DNA of 5,036 nt, from NCBI GenBank assembly GCA_017743605.1, contig JAGHYO010000190.1, positions 1 through 5,036 of the forward strand, given 5' to 3'. The position numbers were made by a program, and so were the translations under genes. Shown here piece by piece: positions 1 through 5,036 of the stretch. Position 1 is the first letter of the stretch. Every line of letters starts with the position of its first letter. The DNA is from Thermoflexus sp. (GTDB lineage: Bacteria; Chloroflexota; Anaerolineae; Thermoflexales; Thermoflexaceae). The notes beneath the pieces are model-generated. The model saw nothing but the letters and a program-made list of their open reading frames with translations, did not search any database and was not told where the DNA came from.

Positions 1-1
1 G

Positions 2-678
2 CTGGAAACGGTCTGGGATGGGCCCAATCTCCCGTGGGATGTGCGAGAGGTGCGGCGGCATCTCCGGAACCTGGGGAACTGGGCAGCTCGGGTAGTGGAC
101 GCGGGGATCCCCCTGCGGCTCGGCGTGCCGGCCTTCGCCGGAGCCGTACAGAGACGGGGAAACGCCGTCAGGGCTGCGCTAAAGTCCTGAAGGCATCCGA
201 ATCGCTGGCCAGCTTACCAAATCATGCCCGGGAAGGCACGCAGCTAGCACGGCGGCTCGCTGAAGGCGGCATCCGCGACGCGGAGGGGCAAGCGCTCGTT
301 CGCCGATTCGCCGAACTGGCCACACATCGCGCTCGAGGAGGCGTCGTCGTCCTGGGCGCTTTCGACCAGAACTAATAGAAGCTATGTTGAAAAAGCGATG
401 GAGTCGGAAGGGGCTTACTTCAACCTACCGACAAAGGTTTGGGAAGGATTCATTCGAGCAGGGATCGATCCTTGGGAAGTGAATCATGCATTTCTATGCA
501 TCGCAGCAGCTCGCAATGATGTTTCTTCGTTGAAGAAAATTTTGAAAATGCAAAAAGAGATTATAAGCACAAATTCGATGAACTAAACTTTCAGAAGAAT
601 TGTTTTTGTGCGCTGAGATTTTACTATTTTGTTCGCGAGAAAGATTATCACGTGGTGGGATCACATTTGATCAGGTGA
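2..678 (+). pseudogene. Frame-broken C-terminal part of an RHS-type polymorphic toxin (5' end outside window)
   Basis: No single frame covers this region, but consecutive frames join into one protein-like path. Frame 2 (2 to about 180) begins LETVWDGPNLPWDVREVRRH and ends in an alanine-rich stretch, typical of the linker after an RHS core; it stops at TGA 188-190. Frame 1 (about 180-372) continues to GGVVVLGAF. Frame 2 (371 to about 519) reads YVEKAMESEGAYFNLPTKVW, then GIDPWEVNHAFL. Frame 1 again (520-678) ends REKDYHVVGSHLIR and TGA. The tip pattern (VVLG, then YVE..., G-YF--P--VW, DPWEVN-AFL, a late GY/DYHVVG motif) resembles the variable toxin ends of RHS proteins in Chloroflexota; I cannot name the toxin family. 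Three frame changes, near 180-190, 370 and 520, make it a pseudogene unless they are sequencing errors. The tip is AT-rich (16 of 60 bases are G or C at 541-600), while the linker is GC-rich, as expected for an exchanged module. Confidence 0.6.
673..678 (+). promoter_or_regulatory. Ribosome binding site overlapping the toxin stop codon
   Basis: AGGTGA lies seven bases before the ATG at 686. Its TGA is also the stop codon of the toxin remnant. This tight coupling supports 686 as the original start of the next gene and suggests that toxin and immunity were translated from one message. Confidence 0.55.
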
Positions 679-685
679 GCAAGAC

Positions 686-1117
686 ATGGCTCATTTGGAG
701 GATTTAGCAAAAACAACGCTCGAAAAGATTCGAGAAGTCTATAATTTTTTAATTAAAAAATATAAAGGATAGGTGCTTAAAGAATCTTATGATCATTATG
801 GTTGCGAATGTTTAGTTCGTGTAAATGGATCGCTTTTCCGTTTTGTGTGGGAAATTCTGGACCATCCTTATCTTTGGAGAATTGAGGTTATGCTGGGATG
901 TCCAGATTCGCAAAGTCGTCTGAACGAATGGTGGAATTGGGTGGTTGTTCTGGAGTTCATCGCCCACGTATGGAACCTTCAGAAGCCATCTTTGGACAAG
1001 ATACGAGAGCCTGAATGGATTGAGCAGATCATTCTATTTATCCGCCACCCCGATTATCATCAAAGATGGTGCAAAGAATTTAAGAATTGGTATAGTGAAT
1101 ATTATAAATCCGGATAA
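686..1117 (+). pseudogene. Candidate immunity gene for the upstream toxin, interrupted by an in-frame TAG
   Basis: ATG 686 opens MAHLEDLAKTTLEKIREVYN and meets TAG at 770-772. The same frame then runs on without a break to TAA 1115-1117. Read through, it is 143 residues, a normal size for an immunity protein. The second part is rich in Trp and Tyr, with an EPEW motif followed by IRHPDYHQRW and a C-terminal NWYSEYYKSG. It is acidic and aromatic with no signal peptide or membrane helix, so cytoplasmic. It starts seven bases after the toxin stop and shares its AT-rich composition (14 of 60 bases are G or C at 721-780), so the two probably arrived as one module. I do not recognise the family; immunity function is inferred from position, size and composition. 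A shorter protein starting at GTG 773 is possible: AAAGGA lies just upstream, but only about three bases away. TAG differs from CAG (Gln) by one base. Confidence 0.55.
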
Positions 1118-1134
1118 ATTCGCAAACGAATGGT

Positions 1135-1368
1135 TTAGCTCGGCGCGCGGCAGAGCGTCAGCGAGATCCTCTCCGAGGGGGACTGAGGTTTGAAGTAGAC
1201 GGGCTGACCGATGATTACGTAGTCCAACAGGGACAGGAGCAGATGCTGTATGAACAGCATCGGCCGCCGCTGAACCGGATGAGTCCGATCAGACCACGCA
1301 GTCCGCGACTTCAGGAATATCCGGATGCGGCCCGGCGCTTTAGGGGAAGGATGCGGTGGGAGGGACAG
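1135..1368 (+). pseudogene. Remnant of a second RHS toxin tail (probable nuclease-type C-terminus)
   Basis: Frame 1 from 1186 reads RFEVDGLTDDYVVQQGQEQM, then LYEQHRPPLNRM and RLQEYPDAARRF. The order GLT-D, a glutamine-rich helix, E-H-PPLN, then P-YQEYLDAARR matches the C-terminal end of RHS toxins that I associate with GIY-YIG-like or similar nuclease tips (usual pattern GLTREQA-ALEQ-LIE-HG-P-LLNK). That family assignment is inference. The segment just upstream makes sense only in frame 2 (SVSEILSEGD, ending at TGA 1184-1186), so a frameshift lies near 1180. Nothing recognisable as the catalytic front of such a domain is present: the fragment begins about 20 bases after the preceding gene. 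It is therefore a displaced tail that came with its immunity gene. It runs in frame, without a stop, into the Imm26-like gene. Confidence 0.5.
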
Positions 1369-1401
1369 ATGGACAAGAAACCGCGCAAGAAGCACATCAA
1401 G
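1235..1401 (+). repeat. Direct repeat, copy 1 (toxin tail/Imm26 start)
   Basis: This segment covers the end of the second toxin tail and the first codons of the Imm26-like gene. It recurs at 1891-2055. My hand alignment finds about 29 differences over about 162 aligned positions, or roughly 82 percent identity. Confidence 0.8.
1359..1364 (+). promoter_or_regulatory. Ribosome binding site deciding the Imm26 start
   Basis: GGAGGG sits four bases before ATG 1369. It selects this start over the in-frame ATGs at 1243 and 1351, which would add toxin-tail residues to the N-terminus. Confidence 0.55.
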
Positions 1402-1869
1402 TATTCTGAAGGGCAATGGTTCGCTGTCCCTTTGAAAGACGGGGGATACGCCCTGGGAATCATCGTGCGGGGGAGCTATCAGACGAAGGGAGGATTAGGA
1501 TATTTCTTTGGCCCCCGATATGAGGGGATTCCGGACGAGCGGGAGACCTGGCACAAGCAGCCCTCGGACGCGATCTTGATTGCTTGGTTTGGGGACCTGG
1601 GGATCATCTGGGGGCGGTGGCCCCTGATTCCGAGCACGCGACCCTTTCGACGGGAGGAGTGGCCGGTGCCTAAGTTCCAGCGCATCGATGCACTGGATCC
1701 AAGCAAGGGTTGGTTGGTGGAGTATCATCAGGAAACTGATAGACATTTGCCGATGCGAGAAACATACTGCGATGCCAAGGATTTGGTCGGCTTGCCTGAG
1801 GATGGAGGGTATGGATACGAAGCGATAGAGAACGTCTTGACCAAACTCTTGTCTCAAGGCTACGGATGA
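1369..1869 (+). CDS. Imm26-like immunity protein
   Basis: A 166-residue cytoplasmic protein starting MDKKPRKKHIKYSEG. It carries the layout I associate with the Imm26 (immunity protein 26) family: a basic N-terminus, then GQWFAVPLKDGGYALG (residues 15-30), a GYFFGPR strand (44-50), SDAILIAWFGDLGI (66-79), a GRWP turn (82-85), EEWPVPKFQRID (97-108) and the closing LPEDGGYGYEAIE-LTKLL (142-161). Imm26 proteins are thought to neutralise the toxin tip of a neighbouring polymorphic toxin; the exact toxin partner here is unclear. The start at 1369 is chosen from its ribosome binding site and because Imm26 homology begins there. The frame is open far upstream, so an automatic caller may start at 1243 (208 residues) and include toxin tail. 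All motifs are intact and in one frame, unlike every other gene in this cluster. With only a toxin remnant upstream, it is an orphan immunity gene, which could still protect against toxins from relatives. Confidence 0.75.
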   Translation: MDKKPRKKHIKYSEGQWFAVPLKDGGYALGIIVRGSYQTKGGLGYFFGPRYEGIPDERETWHKQPSDAILIAWFGDLGIIWGRWPLIPSTRPFRREEWPVPKFQRIDALDPSKGWLVEYHQETDRHLPMRETYCDAKDLVGLPEDGGYGYEAIENVLTKLLSQGYG

Positions 1870-1890
1870 ACGTGGAGTTCGGCGCGTTCG

Positions 1891-2055
1891 GGAGGCAGAT
1901 GCTTTATGAGCAGCATCAGCCGCCGTTAAACGGGATTCGTCCGGTCAGCCGCGCGATCCACGGCTTCAGGAATATCTGAATGCGGCTTAGCGCTTTGAGG
2001 AAAGGATGAGGAAGGAGGGGCAGATGGACAAAAACCGCGCAAGAAGCACATCCAG
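1891..2055 (+). repeat. Direct repeat, copy 2: decayed toxin tail and truncated Imm26 start
   Basis: Copy 2 begins 21 bases after the Imm26 stop. It encodes MLYEQHQPPLNGIRPVS, then after a frame change RDPRLQEYLNAA, a TAG stop (where copy 1 has CGG), RFEERMRKEGQ and MDK. A single-base deletion then breaks the frame relative to copy 1 (gacaaaaaccg against gacaagaaaccg). Similarity ends about seven codons further on, near 2055, so the rest of the immunity gene is missing. In places copy 2 seems closer to the family pattern (RDPRLQEYL, RFEERMRKEG), so it may not be a simple recent duplicate of copy 1 but a second related module. It is not expected to make a protein. Confidence 0.75.
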
Positions 2056-2086
2056 ATGAACCGGGAATCGTGACCAGTGTGCCGCT

Positions 2087-2405
2087 GGTCAGCGGATCGC
2101 AGTGCGGGTGGGGGCGCGCTCTACTTCCTACACGGTGACCGTCCTTCGCTGCGCTCCGGACGGGCGTGAGGAGCGCCCCCTTAACGATCGATCGTAACAG
2201 CAACCGGATAGGGCAGGTCCACCATCTGCGCTGCGGCGAGCTGCGGTCGGCGTATCCGCTGGGGGCGATGGTCGCCGATCGCCTCTACACGGGCTAGCGG
2301 TGGGAGGCTTCCCTGGGGCTGTATGACGACCCGGCCCGTTTTTATGACCCTGCGTTGGGTCGCTTCCTGCAGCCGGATCCGGTGGTGCCGGAGCGCGGAG
2401 AGCGC
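2087..2405 (+). pseudogene. RHS repeat-associated core fragment, degraded
   Basis: The conserved RHS core is recognisable in pieces. LYFLHGD (2119-2139, frame 1) matches the usual LYYLHGDHLGS. From 2181, frame 3 reads LTIDRNSNRIGQV, then LRCGELRS, DRLYTG, a TAG at 2295-2297, RWEASLGLYDDPARFYDPAL and GRFLQPDPVVPE. The family normally has TGQRWEASLGLYDYGARFYDPALGRF, so the TAG replaces the conserved Gln (one base from CAG). About 23 extra bases interrupt the HLGS motif and account for the frame change. After PDPVVPERGERN the resemblance ends (the family continues toward N-YSY--NNP), so the fragment is truncated near 2405. In intact RHS proteins this core builds the shell end just before the toxin tip, so it should precede toxin and immunity genes. 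Here it follows them. Confidence 0.8.
2142..2164. repeat. Short inverted-repeat insertion inside the RHS core
   Basis: Between GGTGAC (Gly-Asp of the HGDHLGS motif) and AGCGCCCCC (Ser-Ala-Pro) there are about 32 bases where nine are expected. Within them CCGTCC and GGACGG form a six-base-pair stem around a 13-base loop; the exact insertion borders cannot be fixed by eye. The surplus of about 23 bases matches the frame change seen across this point. Confidence 0.4.
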
Positions 2406-2610
2406 AACATGAGAGGCGTGCCTTCCTGTATCATCGCTCCGGGTAGCTGGGAGCGTGACACTTCGAAGCTGGAAGCGGAATTCAGATCATCTGCAAGGGA
2501 GGCCTTTAGAAGTCCGCGCCCTCGTCTCGTATCCCGGACCCAGGACTCCCTCCCGGGTTCGCTCACCTGCGGGGCTGGGAACGGTCAGCGCAGGACACAG
2601 GTTGCCGGTT
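2406..2610. other. Stretch between the RHS remnant and the tRNA promoter with no recognised gene
   Basis: Frame 3 stays open to TAG 2634-2636 from the RHS fragment, but the residues (arginine- and serine-rich) show no RHS or other family pattern. The opposite strand has only overlapping short frames. I see nothing functional here. It is probably the scar between the accessory cluster and the conserved chromosome. Confidence 0.5.
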
Positions 2611-2639
2611 TTGACAGGCCCTCCGGAGAAGGTTAGAAT
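2611..2639 (+). promoter_or_regulatory. Promoter of tRNA-Lys
   Basis: A perfect -35 box TTGACA (2611-2616) and a near-perfect -10 box TAGAAT (2634-2639) are separated by exactly 17 bases. The tRNA 5' end lies 12 bases beyond the -10 box. This is the best housekeeping-sigma promoter in the window and suits a strongly expressed stable RNA. Confidence 0.8.
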
Positions 2640-2650
2640 TGAGCCTGGAG

Positions 2651-2723
2651 GGGGCGGTAGCTCAACCGGCAGAGCAGCGGCCTTTTAAGCCGACGGTTGT
2701 GGGTTCGAGTCCCACCCGCCTCA
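2651..2723 (+). tRNA. tRNA-Lys (anticodon TTT)
   Basis: A complete 73-base cloverleaf. The acceptor stem is GGGGCGG (2651-2657) against CCGCCTC (2716-2722), with one G-T pair. The D stem is GCTC/GAGC (2660-2663, 2672-2675). The anticodon loop is CTTTTAA, with anticodon TTT at 2684-2686. The T stem is GTGGG/CCCAC (2699-2703, 2711-2715) around TTCGAGT. The discriminator base is A2723. The outermost anticodon-stem pair (2677 with 2693) is G-A, the only clear mismatch. CCA is not encoded (CTG follows), so it is added after transcription. The T arm and acceptor are intact, with no duplicated 3' end elsewhere in the window, so there is no sign that an element integrated here. Confidence 0.95.
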
Positions 2724-2734
2724 CTGCCTGCCCG

Positions 2735-2779
2735 AAAGCCTTCTGCGATGTCCCCATCGCGGAAGGCTTTTCGCTTTTT
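2735..2779 (+). terminator. Intrinsic terminator of tRNA-Lys
   Basis: A 15-base-pair stem (2735-2749 with 2756-2770, one G-T pair) closes a six-base loop and is followed by TCGCTTTTT. It begins 12 bases after the tRNA. An outer CCCGAAA/TTTCGGG pairing could extend the hairpin. It should end most tRNA transcripts before the aminopropyltransferase gene. Confidence 0.85.
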
Positions 2780-2814
2780 CGGGCGGGCCGTAACCGCTCA
2801 TCCCTCACTCATCT

Positions 2815-2819
2815 GGAGG
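2815..2819 (+). promoter_or_regulatory. Ribosome binding site of the aminopropyltransferase gene
   Basis: GGAGG stands seven bases before ATG 2827, a canonical arrangement that fixes this start. No clear promoter is visible in the 47 bases between the tRNA terminator and the gene, so expression may rely on read-through or on a weak promoter. Confidence 0.75.
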
Positions 2820-2826
2820 ATGGACA

Positions 2827-3711
2827 ATGGCTCATGGAACGCCGGCGACGGAGCCCTTCGAGGGCATGACCTTGACCTTTGCCGAGGAGAGCACCATCAC
2901 GGCCGTCTATCAGGTCCGTCGGGTTCTGGCCCACGAGCGCAGCCCGCTGCAGGAGATCGCCATCCTGGAGCTGGAGCGCTGGGGCAAGGCCCTGGTCCTA
3001 GACGGCGTGATCCAGTTCACCCAGCGGGATGAGTTTTTCTATCACGAGTCCCTCGTTCATCCCGCCATGACGGCCCATCCGAACCCCCGCCGCGTGCTGG
3101 TCATCGGAGGCGGAGACGGCGGAGTGGCCCGAGAGGCCCTGCGCTATCCGACGGTCAAGGAGGTGACGGTGGTGGAAGTGGACGGCCGCGTGGTGGAGCT
3201 GTGCCGGCAACATATGCCCGAGTTCGCCTCCTCCTTCGATGATCCGCGGGTCCGCTTGATCATCGGCAACGGCCGCTCGTTTCTCGAGGAACAAGCCGGG
3301 TCCTATGATGTCATCCTTCTGGACTCTAACGATCCCTTGGCGGAGCTGGCCCGCAGCCTCTTCGATCCCGTCTTCTTCCGGCTGTGCGCGGAGCGCCTCA
3401 CCGATGAAGGGATGCTGGCCCTCCATCTTTCGGAATCTCTGTTCCAGGAAGGCTACCTGGGCTACGAGGCCCCGACGGTGCGGGGGGCGCTCAGCCAGCT
3501 GTTCCGATATGTGGAGACCATCCCCATGCCCTATTCCACCTACCCTTGCAACTGGTGGAGCTTTATCGTCTGCTCGAAGGGGCTAGACCCCCGGGTGGTC
3601 CGCAATCCGCATCCCTTCCGGGGGCGCTACTACGACCCCGCTGACCACGCTTGGCTCTTCGCCCCAGCCGCCTTCATCGAGCGCCTGGAGGCGCTGAAGG
3701 GGGCGTTTTAG
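2827..3711 (+). CDS. speE: Polyamine aminopropyltransferase (spermidine synthase family)
   Basis: This cytoplasmic enzyme should transfer an aminopropyl group from decarboxylated S-adenosylmethionine to putrescine (or a related amine such as agmatine), giving spermidine or an analogue. The 294-residue length is typical. The N-terminal beta domain includes ALVLDGVIQFTQRDEFFYHE (55-74), with the family's LDG, Q and DE-YHE residues. The Rossmann part has VLVIGGGDGGVARE (90-103) as the nucleotide motif and VVEVDG (115-120), whose acidic residue contacts the nucleoside. YDVILLDSNDP (160-170) carries the two catalytic-loop aspartates D166 and D169. SESLFQ (202-207) and NWWSFIVCSK (242-251) are also typical. 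Two loops differ from the usual pattern: IGNGRSF (146-152) has Asn where Asp is common, and DPLAELARSLF (169-179) replaces the usual DP-GPA--LF. The fold is secure, but the amine accepted may not be putrescine. Base composition matches the GC-rich chromosome and the frame is intact. It stands alone, bounded by terminators on both sides. Confidence 0.9.
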   Translation: MAHGTPATEPFEGMTLTFAEESTITAVYQVRRVLAHERSPLQEIAILELERWGKALVLDGVIQFTQRDEFFYHESLVHPAMTAHPNPRRVLVIGGGDGGVAREALRYPTVKEVTVVEVDGRVVELCRQHMPEFASSFDDPRVRLIIGNGRSFLEEQAGSYDVILLDSNDPLAELARSLFDPVFFRLCAERLTDEGMLALHLSESLFQEGYLGYEAPTVRGALSQLFRYVETIPMPYSTYPCNWWSFIVCSKGLDPRVVRNPHPFRGRYYDPADHAWLFAPAAFIERLEALKGAF

Positions 3712-3728
3712 CCGGCTGCCCCCGCACA

Positions 3729-3770
3729 GGAAGGGGGGTCTGTTCGCTTCAGGCCCTCCCTTCTCTTTGT
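3729..3770 (+). terminator. Probable terminator after the aminopropyltransferase gene
   Basis: GGAAGGGGGGTCTG (3729-3742) pairs with CAGG-CCC-CCCTT-CT (3750-3764, one bulged T and a few G-T pairs) around a seven-base loop. CTTTGT follows. The hairpin is long, but the T run is short and interrupted. It starts 18 bases after the stop codon. The reverse strand has no T run on its side, so it should act on the plus strand. Confidence 0.6.
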
Positions 3771-4075
3771 CCAAATTGTTTGATTTTTGACGGCAAATAT
3801 GATTCATAAGATGAAAAACAAGGACTTTCCGATAATGGGCTTCCGGACGGCACATTGGAAAACGCGGGATGATGGATGTTTCTGGATGCACGGAATTGGG
3901 CGAGGGTATGAGCAGGAGCAGCGGACGGCCGGGGGGCGGGAGCGGTTGTGCTGGCTGGCGGAGCAAGGGGACCTGGGTAAGGGGCTCCCCTATCGGGCGG
4001 GAGGGTAGCGGATGGAGCGGAGACAATGGCTGCAAGGGGAGGGGGTCTCTCGTTCTGGAGGATGGCGTCCAGAGC
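3771..4075. other. Intergenic stretch between converging genes, no convincing gene
   Basis: The first 60 bases are AT-rich and include TATGAT (3798-3803) and TTGACG (3787-3792), neither with a good partner box. A plus-strand frame from TTG 3787 to TAG 4008 (73 codons; an internal ATG at 3834 has AAGGA nine bases upstream) encodes nothing I recognise, with composition shifting sharply from AT-rich to G-rich along it. The opposite strand gives only a shadow frame. I read this as spacer, possibly a worn-out gene or element. Confidence 0.45.
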
Positions 4076-5036
4076 CTAGGGGGCGAGGGCGGCCAGATGC
4101 TCCTGGGCGGCCTGGAAGTTCGGGTTGAGCCGCAGCGCCCGCTGGAACATAGCGCGGGCGCCTTCCCGATCCCCTAGGGCCAGCAAGGCCTGTCCCTTGT
4201 AGACATACCACTCCTCGACGTAGGGCGTGACCCGGAGGTTGGCGTCGGCCAGGGCGATCACGTCGGCGTAGCGGCCGACAGCCAGATAGGCTTCGAAGGG
4301 CTCAAAGCGATACCACAGGATCCGCCAGGGCAACCTCAGGGTTCGGGCCTGATCGAAGGCCATCGCCGCTTCCTCCGGCCGCCCCAAGCGCAGGAACGCC
4401 ACGCCAGCGTCGAACCAGGCGAAGGCATCCCGAGGATTGGCGGCGATCTCCTCTCGGGCCCGGGCGAGGGCCTCCGCCCACATCCGACCATCGTCGTCCC
4501 AGACCGGCCCGATCAGCGTCCGCAGACGGTCTTCATCCTCCGGACGATAGATCACGATGTAGGCGCGCTGGAAGTGGCGCCAGTAGCGATCCAACTCGGC
4601 GTAAGGGATCCCCTGGTTCGGCCCCATGTAAGAGTCCATCACGATGAACTGGCCCGGCTGCTCGCTGAACCCGATGAGCAGGCGGTAGTGCCCTACCCAT
4701 TCCTGCCGGGGGACCGGCTCGAAGCCGGTCTCGAGGATCACTGGGAACCCGTTCTGGAGCAGCTGCTGCAGGAGGGAGATGTTCCCGTTCACCCGCACGC
4801 GGGCGCCCAGCCCCAGGCTCCGGCCGAAGGCCGCCATCTCCTCGGGGGAAACGTTCTTGTCCTCGGGGTCCGGCCTGAGGACGACGGCGGCCTCTTTCTG
4901 GGTGCCCCGCCAGCCGTAGAAGCTCAACGCCATGACCAGGGTGGCCGGGCCACAGTTGTTCCATGTCTGAAACGTGTGGCGCAGGGTGTGTCCCAAAATC
5001 GTCGGAGAATTTAAGCGGCCAGGCCGATTTCCTTCC
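4076..5036 (-). CDS. C39-like papain-fold peptidase domain fused to TPR repeats (5' end outside window)
   Basis: The frame is open from the window edge with no ATG, GTG or TTG before the TTG at 4996. As homology should begin further upstream (LNSPTILGHTLRHTFQTWNN), the true start is most likely beyond 5036. Numbering from 4996: FQTWNNCGPATLVMALSFYG (9-28) is the peptidase front with Gln10 (oxyanion), nucleophile Cys15 and the following GPA. WVGHYRLLIGF (100-110) supplies His103, and FIVMDSYMGP (117-126) supplies Asp121, so the Cys-His-Asp set is complete. From about 170 to 300 there are three TPR-like helical pairs: WAEALARAREEIAANPRDAF, a degenerate central unit, and YVYKGQALLALGDREGARAM ending NPNF. 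C39-like domains cleave peptides (classically Gly-Gly leaders), but this family occurs widely outside bacteriocin loci; no bacteriocin or ABC transporter is visible here. TPRs suggest a protein partner. Extracellular or envelope action is possible but the signal region is not in view. It converges on the aminopropyltransferase gene. Confidence 0.8.
   Translation of the reverse strand, partial: EGNRPGRLNSPTILGHTLRHTFQTWNNCGPATLVMALSFYGWRGTQKEAAVVLRPDPEDKNVSPEEMAAFGRSLGLGARVRVNGNISLLQQLLQNGFPVILETGFEPVPRQEWVGHYRLLIGFSEQPGQFIVMDSYMGPNQGIPYAELDRYWRHFQRAYIVIYRPEDEDRLRTLIGPVWDDDGRMWAEALARAREEIAANPRDAFAWFDAGVAFLRLGRPEEAAMAFDQARTLRLPWRILWYRFEPFEAYLAVGRYADVIALADANLRVTPYVEEWYVYKGQALLALGDREGARAMFQRALRLNPNFQAAQEHLAALAP

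Noticed and set aside
34..375. A free-standing 113-codon plus-strand gene starting at GTG 34
   Set aside because: Up to about 180 its residues are a shadow of the RHS linker in frame 2. Only the later part belongs to the toxin, and there is no ribosome binding site.
2651..2723. tRNA-Lys as an integration site for the RHS cluster
   Set aside because: The cluster lies on the 5' side of the tRNA, beyond its promoter. No integrase is seen and no copy of the tRNA 3' end occurs elsewhere in the window.
2998..3426. A 142-codon minus-strand frame inside the aminopropyltransferase gene
   Set aside because: It is antisense shadow coding of a well-conserved gene in GC-rich sequence, with no family pattern.
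3787..4008. A 73-codon plus-strand frame in the intergenic stretch
   Set aside because: It has no recognisable motif, a poor start context and an abrupt composition change along its length. It is mentioned only as part of the spacer.
4054..4073. A perfect six-base-pair hairpin (TCTGGA/TCCAGA) two bases after the C39 gene stop
   Set aside because: It is too short, and no T run follows in the minus-strand direction, so it does not qualify as an intrinsic terminator.
4574..5014. A 146-codon plus-strand frame opposite the C39/TPR gene
   Set aside because: The minus strand shows clear catalytic and TPR motifs; the plus-strand residues show none.
1..5036. CRISPR array or insertion sequence
   Set aside because: No regularly spaced short repeats, no transposase motifs and no terminal inverted repeats with target duplications were found by eye.

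Overview
The window looks like part of a GC-rich bacterial chromosome. The style of its RHS (YD-repeat) core, an Imm26-type protein and a C39-like/TPR protein suggest a Chloroflexota (Anaerolineae/Thermoflexus-like) genome, but no marker gene fixes the phylum. It has two halves. Bases 1 to about 2405 are a graveyard of RHS polymorphic-toxin modules. From about 2610 onward there is ordinary, intact chromosome.

The left half holds, in order: (1) a frame-broken C-terminal part of an RHS toxin (2-678), GC-rich in its RHS linker and AT-rich in its toxin tip; (2) a small AT-rich gene directly after it (686-1117), placed like an immunity gene and interrupted by an in-frame TAG; (3) a second, unrelated toxin-tail remnant (about 1135-1368) running in frame into (4) an intact Imm26-like immunity gene (1369-1869); (5) a degraded second copy of the tail-2/Imm26-start junction (1891-2055); and (6) a broken RHS core fragment (about 2087-2405) with a short hairpin-forming insertion and an amber codon. 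The RHS core normally lies upstream of its toxin tip. Here it lies downstream of the toxin and immunity remnants, which fits repeated swapping and stacking of displaced tips followed by decay. Only Imm26 looks fully functional.

The right half holds: a tRNA-Lys(TTT) gene at 2651-2723 with a consensus sigma70-type promoter and a strong intrinsic terminator; an intact spermidine-synthase-type aminopropyltransferase (2827-3711, speE-like) with unusual residues in its active-site loops; a terminator-like hairpin; about 300 bases with no convincing gene; and, on the minus strand, a C39-like protease/TPR protein (4076 to the window edge) whose start lies outside the window.

The most interesting part is the toxin/immunity module pile-up. 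It contains an AT-rich toxin tip plus adjacent candidate immunity gene that I could not assign to a named family.
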